Source: an uncultured Eggerthellaceae bacterium
Lineage (GTDB): Bacteria; Actinomycetota; Coriobacteriia; Coriobacteriales; Eggerthellaceae
Assembly: GCA_903789375.1 (NCBI GenBank)
Contig: CAIFEB010000003.1
Location: 60,121-124,120 of the forward strand
DNA: 64,000 bases
Reading direction: 5' to 3'
Position 1 is the stretch's first letter. Each line of letters opens with the position of its first letter. The notes below the pieces were generated by a model. It was not told the DNA's origin, did no database searches, and saw only the letters and a program-made list of their open reading frames with translations. Positions 1 through 8,225 of the stretch are shown one piece after another. Both the position numbers and the translations under genes were made by a program.

Positions 1-149
1 CCGCTCATCAGCCTAATTCCACCACGCCACCGCGGCACCCTGGCGCGGGGCTGCACGCGGCCCGTCCGCATCGCTTCCGCTTCATGCGGTACGCGATTGC
101 GGAGGGGCCGCTTTCGTTTTGCGCGTTTCGTGAACGCGCATCCGTCCCC

Positions 150-206
150 TTGCCGCATCGAGTCCGATTTCGTACTTTAAAGATGATAAGTACGAATTCG
201 GACTCG
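150..206 (+). promoter_or_regulatory. Promoter and inverted-repeat operator upstream of marR-type gene
   Basis: Two 19-nt arms face each other at 159-177 and 188-206 (CGAGTCCGATTTCGTACTT and AAGTACGAATTCGGACTCG), separated by 10 nt; 18 of 19 positions pair. A possible -35 TTGCCG (150-155) and -10 TACTTT (173-178) with a 17-nt spacer place the -10 inside the left arm. The right arm ends 17 nt before the start codon of the regulator. MarR proteins usually bind such dyads and repress their own operon, so this is inferred to be the autoregulatory operator. A smaller hairpin at 120-140 lies just upstream. Confidence 0.7.
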
Positions 207-223
207 AAACAAGAGGATGAACG

Positions 224-763
224 ATGACCGAACCAACCGTCGCCGCACCGATTGCAGGCGTTGCCGCAACAGGAGAACGTCCTGGCCGGATGCCCGTCTC
301 CACCGACGACGCTCCCCTGGCGAACGAGCGCATAGCCACCATGAACCGCATGCTGCGCGAATATGGAAGCCTCTACGAAGGTGTCGCGGCACGCCTCGGC
401 GTTCCGGACAGCGTGTTCGACACACTGTACACGCTGTACCTGCACGACGGCGCCACGCAGAAGGAGATCTGCGACATCAGCTACGTCTCCAAGCAGACGA
501 TCCACTCGGCTGTCATGCGACTCGAACGCGACGGCCTCATCCGCACCGAACGCGGACACGGACGTGCGGTCAAGCTGTTCCTCACCGAAACCGGACGCGC
601 CGAGGCCGCTCGCATCGCCCGCCCCGTCGTCGAGGTGGAGCAGCGTGCCTACGACGTGCTCAGCCCCCGTGAGTTCGACGAGCTTCTGGGGTACCTCGAC
701 CGCATCGCCGACCAGCTGCGCCGGGGCATGGACGCCATCGGCAGCGAAGGCAAGGAAGCATAG
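224..763 (+). CDS. MarR family winged-helix transcriptional regulator
   Basis: A 179-residue protein with a winged helix-turn-helix at about residues 75-130: the stretch ATQKEICDISYVSKQTIHSA followed by the wing RTERGHGRAVKLFLT is typical MarR. The N-terminal 35 residues look unstructured. The ATG at 224 has AAGAGGA 7 nt upstream. The gene ends 3 nt before a MATE pump and sits directly behind an 18/19 inverted repeat, the usual layout for a MarR repressor controlling its own efflux gene. By family it would dimerise on DNA and release it when a small ligand binds. The ligand cannot be read from the sequence. Confidence 0.93.
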   Translation: MTEPTVAAPIAGVAATGERPGRMPVSTDDAPLANERIATMNRMLREYGSLYEGVAARLGVPDSVFDTLYTLYLHDGATQKEICDISYVSKQTIHSAVMRLERDGLIRTERGHGRAVKLFLTETGRAEAARIARPVVEVEQRAYDVLSPREFDELLGYLDRIADQLRRGMDAIGSEGKEA

Positions 764-766
764 AGC

Positions 767-2167
767 ATGGCAACCGACATGACCCGCCACTTCCGCACGC
801 GGGATCTGGCGCGCTACGCCCTGCCCTCCATCTGCACGGCCGTGTTCGTCTCCATCTACGGCATCATCGACGGCCTGTTCGTGTCGAACTTCGCCGGCAC
901 CACGGCCTTCGCCGCCGTCAACCTCATCATGCCGTTCATCATGATCCTCGCCACGACGGGCACGATGATCGGCACGGGCGGCAGCGCCATCGTGGGCGCC
1001 ACGCGCGGCGAAGGCAACGATGAGCGCGCGAATGCCCAGTTCACGCTTTTCGTCATGGCGGCGGCCATCCTCGGCGTCGTGCTCGCGCTCGTAGGAGCGG
1101 CCGTCATGCGCCCGGCGAGCGCCCTGCTCGGCGCCAACCCGGGGCCGTTCCAGGACCAGAGCGTGCTCTACGGCACCATCTCGATGGTGTCGTTGCCGCT
1201 GTTCATCCTGCAGTACGCGTTCCAGACGCTGTTCGTGACGGCGGGCAAGCCCAAGCTCGGGTTCATCGTGATGCTCGCAGCCGGCTGCACCAACATCGTG
1301 CTCGACGCATTGTTCGTAGGCGTGTTCCGCTGGGGCGTCGCCGGCGCCGCCTGGGCCACGGTCACGTCCGAGTTCGTGGGCGGCCTGCTGCCGGTGTTCT
1401 ACTTCGCCCGGAAGAACGAAAGCCACCTGCGTCTGCTCAGCCCGCGCGCCGTGCGCCGCGCGCTCGACGGCTCCTCGCGGCAGACGTCGATCCCGCGCCT
1501 GTTCGGCAAGGCCTGCGGCAACGGCTCGTCGGAGATGGTGTCGGGGCTCGCCCAGTCGGTCGTCTCGATGCTGTACAACCTGCAGCTGCTCGCCTACGCC
1601 GGCGAGAACGGCGTCGCCGCGTACGGCGTCATCATGTATGTGTTCATGATCTTCTCGGCATGCTATCTGGGCTACGCGATGGCATGCGCGCCGCTCGTGA
1701 GCTTCCAGCGCGGCGCCCGCCACCCCGAGGAAGTGGGCAGCATCCTGCGCAAGAGCCTGGGGCTCAACGCGACAGCCGGCCTCGTGATGCTCGCGTTCGC
1801 CCAGATGAGCGCTCCAGTCATCGCGCAGATATTCGTCGGCTACGACCCCGAACTGGCCGCGTTCACCGAGCACGGCTTCCGCCTGTACTCGGTGGCGTTC
1901 CTGATCATGGGGCTTGGCATCTACGCGTCGAGCTTCTTCACGGCGCTTGGCAACGGCAAGGTGTCCGCCCTCATCTCGTTTCTGCGGACGTTCGTGTTCG
2001 AGGCCGGCTCGGTCCTGCTGCTGCCGCTCGTGCTCGGCCAGGACGGCATCTGGCTGGCCATCGACGTCGCGGAATGCGCAGCCGTCATCGTGAGCTTCGC
2101 GTTCCTCATCGGCCTGCGGAAGACGTACGGCTACTCCCTGCGGGCTCCTCGTGGCACAACCGCATGA
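767..2167 (+). CDS. MATE family multidrug/Na+-driven efflux protein
   Basis: A 466-residue, very hydrophobic polytopic membrane protein with about 12 membrane segments arranged as two halves, the normal length for MATE transporters. Motifs early in the protein (IDGLFVSNFAG, then GTGGSAIVGATRGEG) match the MATE fold. It begins 3 nt after the marR-type gene with AGGAAG upstream, so the two are cotranscribed. MATE pumps export drugs or metabolites in exchange for Na+ or H+. The substrate is unknown; regulation by the upstream repressor and its dyad is inferred from position. Confidence 0.92.
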   Translation: MATDMTRHFRTRDLARYALPSICTAVFVSIYGIIDGLFVSNFAGTTAFAAVNLIMPFIMILATTGTMIGTGGSAIVGATRGEGNDERANAQFTLFVMAAAILGVVLALVGAAVMRPASALLGANPGPFQDQSVLYGTISMVSLPLFILQYAFQTLFVTAGKPKLGFIVMLAAGCTNIVLDALFVGVFRWGVAGAAWATVTSEFVGGLLPVFYFARKNESHLRLLSPRAVRRALDGSSRQTSIPRLFGKACGNGSSEMVSGLAQSVVSMLYNLQLLAYAGENGVAAYGVIMYVFMIFSACYLGYAMACAPLVSFQRGARHPEEVGSILRKSLGLNATAGLVMLAFAQMSAPVIAQIFVGYDPELAAFTEHGFRLYSVAFLIMGLGIYASSFFTALGNGKVSALISFLRTFVFEAGSVLLLPLVLGQDGIWLAIDVAECAAVIVSFAFLIGLRKTYGYSLRAPRGTTA

Positions 2168-2272
2168 GTGCCGTGTGCGGGCGCAATCATGCGCTCGCAG
2201 CATTCCGACCGGCTCCTGCAGCGCGCCTTCGTGAGCGCGGACCGGCTGAGCGGCCAATCGTCCCCGAACGCA

Positions 2273-2306
2273 GAAGGGCCCCGGCTCTTCCGAACCGGGG
2301 CCCTTC
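2273..2306. terminator. GC-rich hairpin between convergent MATE and fdhF genes
   Basis: A perfect 12-bp stem, GAAGGGCCCCGG (2273-2284) with CCGGGGCCCTTC (2295-2306), loop of 10 nt. There is no T tract on either side, so this is a probable bidirectional, GC-driven terminator rather than a classical one. Confidence 0.6.
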
Positions 2307-2374
2307 CCCAACGGCGTTCGCCTTGAACGGCGCAGGTGCGCATTACCCGACGCGCGCCTCAGCCGGACGTTGCG

Positions 2375-4570
2375 CTACGCCAAAACCGGCTCGCCCTTGG
2401 GAGCAACCTCCTGAGCAGCGGCCTCGTCGGCGAGGCGTCCCTTCAGCTCCGCATACTCCTTGGCGACGTGCTTCTCCGCCCATGTCTGGTCGGCGATCGC
2501 CTCAACGTTGCAGGCGCTGAACTTGTCCTCGGGCGTGTGCGAGCGGTTGTCCGTGTGATGGAGCGTCAGACGATTGCACTTGCCCACCCACCATTGGTAG
2601 GTCATGTACACCGTGCCCTTGTTGATGCGCGGGTTCAGGTGCGCGCGCGTGTACGTCTCGCCGCGACGCGACCAGGCGCGCACGATCTGCCCGTCCTCGA
2701 TGCCGCGCGCAGCGGCGTCCTCGGGATGGATCTGGATGAAGCCGGGCTCGTCGGCCAGAACCGACAGCGCCTTGCAGTTGCCGGTCATCGAACGGCAGCT
2801 GTAGTGCCCCACCTCGCGGACCGTGCACAGGATGAGCGGGTAGTCCTCGTCGGGCAGCTCGGTCGGGTGCTCCCAATCGTGCGCCATGAGGTGCGCCTTG
2901 TGGTCGGGCGTCGTGAACGTGCCGCCCAAGAACAGCGTCGGCGTGCCGTGGTCGTCGGGATCCGTGCTCGTGATCGGCCACTGCGCGTACCCGAGGCCCT
3001 CCATCTTCTCGTACGTCGCACCGTAGAAGTTGGGGCAGAGGCTGCGCATCTCGTCCCAGATTTCCTTGGTGTTCTCGTAGTGCATCGGATAGCCCATGCG
3101 CGTCGAGATCTCGCTGAAGATCTGCCAATCGTGGCGGCACTCGCCCTTCGGAGGCACCGCGGCCGTGAAGCGCTGGAACGTGCGGTCGCTCGCGCTGAAC
3201 ACGCCGTCGTGCTCGCCCCAGGAGGTGCCGGGCAGGATGACGTCGGCGATCTCGCAGGTCTGCGTCATGAAGATGTCCTGGCAGATCAGAAGGTCGAGGC
3301 CCTGCAGCTGCTTCTTCAGCTCGTCGGCGTCGGGCTCGGTCTGCAGCGGGTCCTCGCCGAAGTTGTAGAAGGCGTGCACCTTGCCCGCCGCGGCGTTCTC
3401 GCCCACGTCCGTGAGCCGATAGCCGATATGGTCGGACAGCTTCTCCACCGGAACGCCCCAGGCCTTCGCGAACTTCTCGCGCACCTTGGGGTCGGTGACC
3501 TTCTGGTAACCGGGATACATGTTGGGCAGCATGCCCATATCGCACGAGCCTTGGACGTTGTTCTGGCCGCGTACGGGGGCGACGCCCGAGTTCGGGCGGC
3601 CTATGTTGTGCGTCACGCATGCGAGGGATGCGATGGTGTGGACGGTCTCGACGTTCTGCAGCTGCTGGCATACGCCCATGCCGTAGCCCAGAACGCTGCC
3701 CGTCTCCGACGTCGCGTACATCTTCGCAGCAGCGCGCAACGTGGCGGGATCGACGCCGGTGATCTTCTGCGTGTTCTCCGGCGTGTACTTCTTGATGGTT
3801 TCGTACCACGCGTCGAAACCGGTGGTGTGCTCTTCGATGAACTCTTTGTCGATGTAGCCGCCCTCGACGCACGCGTTTGCGAACGCGTTGAGGAAGGCGA
3901 TGTTCGACCCGTTGTTGATGCGGATGTAGATGTCCGCGATACGCGCCGTCTCGATATAGCGCGGGTCGATGACGATGATCTTCGCGCCCTTCTGCTTCGC
4001 GCGCACGATGCGCCGCGCGACGATCGGGTGGGAAGCCGCCGGGTTGTAGCCGAACAGCATGATGCAGCCGGCATCTTCCAAGCCCGGGATGGAAACGCTC
4101 ATGGCACCCGTGCCAACCGTGTCACCAAGACCGATGACCGAGGGGCCGTGTCAAGTGCGGGCGCAGTTGTCGATGTTGTTCGTGCCGATGCAGGCGCGCG
4201 TGAACTTCTGCATGACGTAGTTGGCCTCGTTGCCCGGGCCGCGCGACGAGCCTGTGAGCATGATGGAATCGGGGCCGTACTTTGCCTTGATCTCGCTCAG
4301 CTTCGTCGCCACGAAATCTAGCGCCTCGTCCCAGGTGACGCGCTCGAGCGGCGCGTCCTTCGTGCGGCGCATCATCGGGTGCGTGATGCGCGGCGTCAAA
4401 ATCTTCGTATCGTTGATGAAGTCGAAGCCCTCGAGCCCCTTCAGGCACAGCTCACCTTGGTTGGTGATGCCGTCGAGCGCTTCGGCCTTGACCACTTTGC
4501 CGTCCTCGACGCACAGGTTGAGCTTGCAACCTGCGCCGCAGTACGGGCAAACGGCGTAATGCTTCTCCAT
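2375..4570 (-). CDS. fdhF: Formate dehydrogenase H, selenocysteine-containing (UGA read through)
   Basis: One gene of 731 residues interrupted by an in-frame TGA at 4153-4151, which is codon 140. Translation through it gives CART-U-HGPSVIGLG, the active-site context of E. coli FdhF, whose Sec is also residue 140. The N-terminal [4Fe-4S] ligands Cys8, Cys11, Cys15 and Cys42 and Lys44 fall at E. coli positions. The family oxidises formate to CO2 at a molybdenum (or tungsten) bis-pyranopterin site. The start at 4570 (MEKHYAV) has AGGAGG 10 nt upstream; an in-frame upstream ATG at 4693 would run into the preceding gene. It lies 37 nt after the HydN-like gene. No hydrogenase genes are in the window, so the electron acceptor is open. 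Confidence 0.96.
4121..4153 (-). promoter_or_regulatory. Bacterial SECIS element in fdhF mRNA
   Basis: After the UGA (4153-4151) and a 12-nt gap the RNA forms a 6-bp stem, GUCAUC (4138-4133) with GGUGAC (4126-4121), closed by the loop GGUCUU (4132-4127). The E. coli fdhF SECIS has an 11-nt gap and an AGGUCU loop in which the GU pair is read by SelB. The match in spacing and loop supports Sec insertion. It lies entirely within the coding sequence. Confidence 0.88.
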
Positions 4571-4607
4571 GAACTTTAAGCCCTCCTGTCTTTTCTCGAT
4601 GCGCGTC

Positions 4608-5159
4608 CTAGGCGATCCGGGCGCCCGCGATGCTCGAGAGCTCCCCCGCTCCCGCGACCGCGTCGGTGCGTTTCTGCGCCTGCATGCGCGCAAGCTCGTC
4701 CTCGTCCATGAGGCGCAGGCTCTTCGTCAGGCACGCCTGGACGCACGCCGGGCCCTCCGGACGGTCGACACACAGGTCGCACTTGATGACGTAGGCCTTC
4801 TCGTGTGTGCCGAACACCTCGCAGCCCGCAACCAGCGGCTCGGTCCGCGTCACGATGTCGACGGCGCCGAACGGGCACGCCATCACGCAGCTGCGGCATC
4901 CGATGCACCGCTCCTGGCGGATGGCCACGCGGTGGTTCGCCGGGTCCTCGTAGAGCGCGCCAACCGGGCATGCGTTCACGCACGGCGCGTCCATGCAGTG
5001 ATGGCACGCGACGGGCGCGGACACCGTAAGCGTGTAGGTGACGCTCAGGCGAGGAATCGCCATCTCTCCCCCGCGATCGTGCTTCGCCAGACAAGCCGCC
5101 ATGCACGTCTTGCAGCCGATGCACACGCCTGGATCGGGGACGATAAATTTGTTAGCCAA
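4608..5159 (-). CDS. HydN/HycB-like 4Fe-4S electron-transfer protein
   Basis: A 183-residue cytoplasmic ferredoxin-like protein with four cysteine clusters typical of the HydN/HycB/DmsB family: CIGCKTCMAAC near residue 13, CHHCMDAPCVNACPVGA, CIGCRSCVMACPFGA and CDLCVDRPEGPACVQAC. These should hold four [4Fe-4S] clusters. The start is a TTG at 5159 with AGGAGG upstream. It precedes fdhF by 37 nt and likely shares its promoter; in enterobacteria HydN supports formate dehydrogenase H. It probably carries electrons from formate oxidation to a partner not present here. Confidence 0.93.
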   Translation of the reverse strand: MANKFIVPDPGVCIGCKTCMAACLAKHDRGGEMAIPRLSVTYTLTVSAPVACHHCMDAPCVNACPVGALYEDPANHRVAIRQERCIGCRSCVMACPFGAVDIVTRTEPLVAGCEVFGTHEKAYVIKCDLCVDRPEGPACVQACLTKSLRLMDEDELARMQAQKRTDAVAGAGELSSIAGARIA

Positions 5160-5204
5160 TGAATCCCACCTCCTCTATGAGCCTCGTTTCATCAGCTGTT
5201 TCTC

Positions 5205-5254
5205 ATAGTGGAAAGTCGACAAATCAAGGTCAATCTGATTATCCGAAGTCGGAT
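5205..5254 (-). promoter_or_regulatory. Probable promoter of hydN-like/fdhF operon with upstream palindrome
   Basis: On the minus strand TTGACC (5233-5228) and CACTAT (5210-5205) are separated by 17 nt, placing transcription start near 5198. Just upstream of the -35 is the palindrome ATCCGA-AG-TCGGAT (5241-5254), centred about 50 bp before the start. That position suits an activator. Two further palindromes lie upstream, CGTACGTACG (5363-5372) and CGTATATACG (5418-5427). The regulator is unknown. Confidence 0.5.
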
Positions 5255-6047
5255 TCCCCCAAAGAGGGTATTTTTCGTCTGACGTCAGAGCGAATGGGAG
5301 ATGCCGGGTGGGAAAATCGCCGGAATCGAGTCGGAATTCAGGAATTGCAGTCGGTTTGATGTCGTACGTACGTGATACGTTTCGACAATACGAACTGGAT
5401 TTTTGCGAATTCTCTTTCGTATATACGTAACTTTTCGATGATGAAAGCCGGCGTTTCGAGCCGCGCGCGGCGCATGTTCGGAACCGTTCTGGCGCCGCAT
5501 CGGCGCATGCGAAGCGCTGATTCAGCGAGAGGCGCGGATTATTCACGGGCCGGTTGGGCGATGCTGATGGCACGTGTGTGGCGAAGCCCGTCCTCGTTTC
5601 AGAACGTGCCCGCCATGGGCAACGCGCCGGCTTGGGTGCGACGGAACGGGCGCATGCGGTCGAAGCGCCGACGTGGGTTTGCGCCGCGCGCATGTCGGAT
5701 GCACTGCGTCGCGCATGCGCATCGTCGAGAGCACCCGCGAGCCTGCCGATCGAGTGCAGCAGCGTCTTCATCGTAGCGCACCGACAATGCGCGTCGCTTG
5801 CGGCTCTCACCGTTCCCGCGAACGGCAGCTGCGCTACACTGCACGGTAGCGCTGGAGTCGCGGTGCGCCGTTGCGTTGCGCGAAACCGAGCACGTCGCGC
5901 GGTCCCGCGCTGCAGCACGCTCCACCGCGTGCGACGGTACCGGCCGCAGGCTACGGCAGCGCGTCCGCACCGCTAGACGGCGCACCCCGCCCGCGTGCGC
6001 ACCACGCCGCTTCCCGCATGTCACGATTCGCAATCCGGAGGTATCCC
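5255..6047. other. Intergenic region between formate dehydrogenase operon and fbp
   Basis: Roughly 790 bases without a supported gene. The first 200 bases are AT-richer than their surroundings and carry the two palindromes noted for the formate operon. The rest is GC-rich with repeated CGC/GCA-rich words; open frames there have no recognisable domain, no ribosome site and Arg/Ala/Ser-biased composition. The SD CCGGAGGT at 6035-6042 belongs to fbp. I could not identify an fbp promoter with confidence. Confidence 0.6.
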
Positions 6048-7958
6048 ATGGAAGCTGAGTTTCGCCCGAACGATAGCTGCGCGCGCCGCGCGTCTGCAGC
6101 CGCGAGCAGCGCATGCGTGAGCGTCGTGCAATCCGCCGCCCGAGACGCTGCACCGCGCGCCCCCGAGCTCTTCATGTCGGACGTCCATGGCGAGTTCGTC
6201 GCGTTCGACCACATCCTCCGCAACGGCTGCGGCACCATCCGCACGACGATCGACGCCGTGTTCGGAGACGGGCTCTCAGCAGACGACAAGAACGCCCTCG
6301 CCGCCGCCATCTACTACCCGCGCGAGCGGCGCGCGTACGACCGCCTGCACGGCACGGCCGACGACGCCGCGACGCGCACGCTGCTCGTGCGCATGGGACA
6401 GATCGCCCGCGCCTTCGCCAGCGGACGCACCGAGGCGGACATCGACGCAGCCGCCCCCGACGGGTACGCGGACGCCATCCGCGAGGTGCTCGTCGCCGCG
6501 CAGGCGGACGCCGCTGCCACTGCCGCCGACGGCGCCACGGACGGCGAACCGGGCGCCACACCCGCCGAGAACGGCGCCCGCGCCAGCTTGCGGCTCGCAC
6601 GCATCGCAGACGCCGTCATCGCCGAAGGCTGCGCCGACGACCTGTGCGCAGCCGTAGCCGCAACCATCCAGCACCTCGCGGTCGCGCACCTGCACCTGCT
6701 CGGCGACGTCTACGACCGCGGGCCCGCGCCCGACCGCATCATGGACCTGCTCGAAAGCCGCTCCGACGTCGACCTCGTCTGGGGCAACCACGACATCGTG
6801 TGGATGGGCGCAGCCCTCGGACAGCCGGGCTGCATCGCCCACGTCGTGCGCAACTGCGCGCGCTACGCCAACCTCGACATCCTGACGGAAGCCTACGGCA
6901 TCGACATCCTCCCCTTGGCCATGTTCGCGCGCGACACCTACGGCGACGATCCGTGCGAGGCGTTCGAGCTGAAGGGCGGGCGCGCCGCCTACCCCGGTCT
7001 GGCGCCGTGGGAATACGATTTGTGCGTGCGCATCCAGAAGGCGATGACCATCATCCAGCTGAAGGTGGAAGGCCAGCTCATCGACCGGTATCCGTCGTTC
7101 GGGCTGGGCGACCGCAAGCTGCTCGGCCGCATCGACTACGAAGCCGGCACCATCTCAGTCGACGGCGTGACCTACGAGATGCGCGACCTCAACCTGCCTA
7201 CGGTCGACCGCGCCCGCCCCTACGAGCTGACCGCCGACGAGCAGTCGGTGCTCGACCGCCTCGTCGCATCGTTTACGGGATGCGCCCGCCTGCGCGCCCA
7301 CATGGACTGGCTGCTCGAGCGCGGCAGACTCTACCGCATCGTGGACGACACGCTGCTTCTGCACGCGTGCGTGCCGCTCAACGACGACGGCACGCTCAAG
7401 GACGTCGACGTGTTCGGGCGCACCGTGCGCGGAAAAGCCCTGTTCGACGCGACCGAGCAGCTCGTACGCGACGCGTTCTCGGCGACCGATGAGCGCGAAC
7501 GCGAACGGGGACGCGACTTCCTGTGGTACGTCTGGCTCGGCCAGGGGTCGCCGTTGTTCGCCAAGAGCAAGATGGCGACGTTCGAAATCTACTTCATCGC
7601 CGACAAGGCCGCGCGCAAGGAGCAGAAGAATGCGTTCTACCGGCTGCTCGATGACGAGGCGACGCTGCGCCGCATCTTTGAGGATTTCGGCATGGACCCG
7701 GCCCGCGCCCGCATCGTGTGCGGCCACGTTCCGGTGAAGGTGAAGAGCGGCGAGGACCCCGTCCATGCGGGCGGCCGCGCGCTCATCATCGACGGCGGCT
7801 TCTCGCGCGCCTACCGGTCGACGACCGGCATCGCGGGCCTGGCGCTGCTTTCGAACGCGCAGGGCCTTCAGCTCGCCACGCTCACGCCGCTCGACTGCGC
7901 CGACGATGCCATCGCCGGCACCTGCGACATCGTGCCCAGCCTGCGTCCGATCGCATAA
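6048..7958 (+). CDS. fbp: Fructose-1,6-bisphosphatase, class III
   Basis: A 636-residue protein of the Firmicutes-type (class III) family, close to the usual length. Calcineurin-like metal motifs are visible: SDVHGEF near residue 43, GDVYDRGP, and WGNHDIVWMGAA. It hydrolyses fructose 1,6-bisphosphate to fructose 6-phosphate, the committed gluconeogenic step. An Ala/Asp-rich insert of about 30 residues lies around residues 150-180 and is probably a surface loop. The ATG at 6048 was chosen because CCGGAGGT lies directly before it; the frame is open further upstream without support. It converges with pckA, its pathway partner. Confidence 0.94.
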   Translation: MEAEFRPNDSCARRASAAASSACVSVVQSAARDAAPRAPELFMSDVHGEFVAFDHILRNGCGTIRTTIDAVFGDGLSADDKNALAAAIYYPRERRAYDRLHGTADDAATRTLLVRMGQIARAFASGRTEADIDAAAPDGYADAIREVLVAAQADAAATAADGATDGEPGATPAENGARASLRLARIADAVIAEGCADDLCAAVAATIQHLAVAHLHLLGDVYDRGPAPDRIMDLLESRSDVDLVWGNHDIVWMGAALGQPGCIAHVVRNCARYANLDILTEAYGIDILPLAMFARDTYGDDPCEAFELKGGRAAYPGLAPWEYDLCVRIQKAMTIIQLKVEGQLIDRYPSFGLGDRKLLGRIDYEAGTISVDGVTYEMRDLNLPTVDRARPYELTADEQSVLDRLVASFTGCARLRAHMDWLLERGRLYRIVDDTLLLHACVPLNDDGTLKDVDVFGRTVRGKALFDATEQLVRDAFSATDERERERGRDFLWYVWLGQGSPLFAKSKMATFEIYFIADKAARKEQKNAFYRLLDDEATLRRIFEDFGMDPARARIVCGHVPVKVKSGEDPVHAGGRALIIDGGFSRAYRSTTGIAGLALLSNAQGLQLATLTPLDCADDAIAGTCDIVPSLRPIA

Positions 7959-8111
7959 GCAGCAGCCGCCGCTTGCATGCGTGCGGTGTGCGAGGATAGG
8001 CTTGCTTCTGCGCATCTCCGCCGCGCGCTGCGATATACGCTGCCGTCATACGGCGCGCGTTGCATCGGCGGCGCGCCACACCCCGTCCGTTTCGCACGGC
8101 GCGCGTAACGA

Positions 8112-8149
8112 AAAAGCCCATCCGCTCCCCAAAGGGGCGGATGGGCTTT
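8112..8149. terminator. Bidirectional terminator between fbp and pckA
   Basis: Stem GCCCATCCGC (8116-8125) with GCGGATGGGC (8136-8145), flanked by AAAA on the left and TTT on the right, so it can serve both converging genes. Confidence 0.8.
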
Positions 8150-8225
8150 CGTATGGCGTACGTCGTTCGCCGGAGCCTCTGGTGCCGGGCACACCGTTGC
8201 CGAAACCGCTGCTGCCGGGCAGCCT

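Noticed and set aside
2273-2306. Classical rho-independent terminator
   Set aside because: Strong stem but no T run on either strand, so recorded only as a GC hairpin with moderate confidence.
8-2311. 767-residue minus-strand open frame
   Set aside because: It is antisense to marR and MATE, with Arg/His/Ala-biased composition and no domain; typical GC-rich shadow.
4103-4150. Frameshift or pseudogene in the formate dehydrogenase gene
   Set aside because: The break is a single in-frame TGA at the known Sec position with a SECIS; both flanks are collinear.
5175-5918. 247-residue minus-strand open frame upstream of the formate operon
   Set aside because: It runs through the promoter and palindromes of the operon and shows no recognisable motif.
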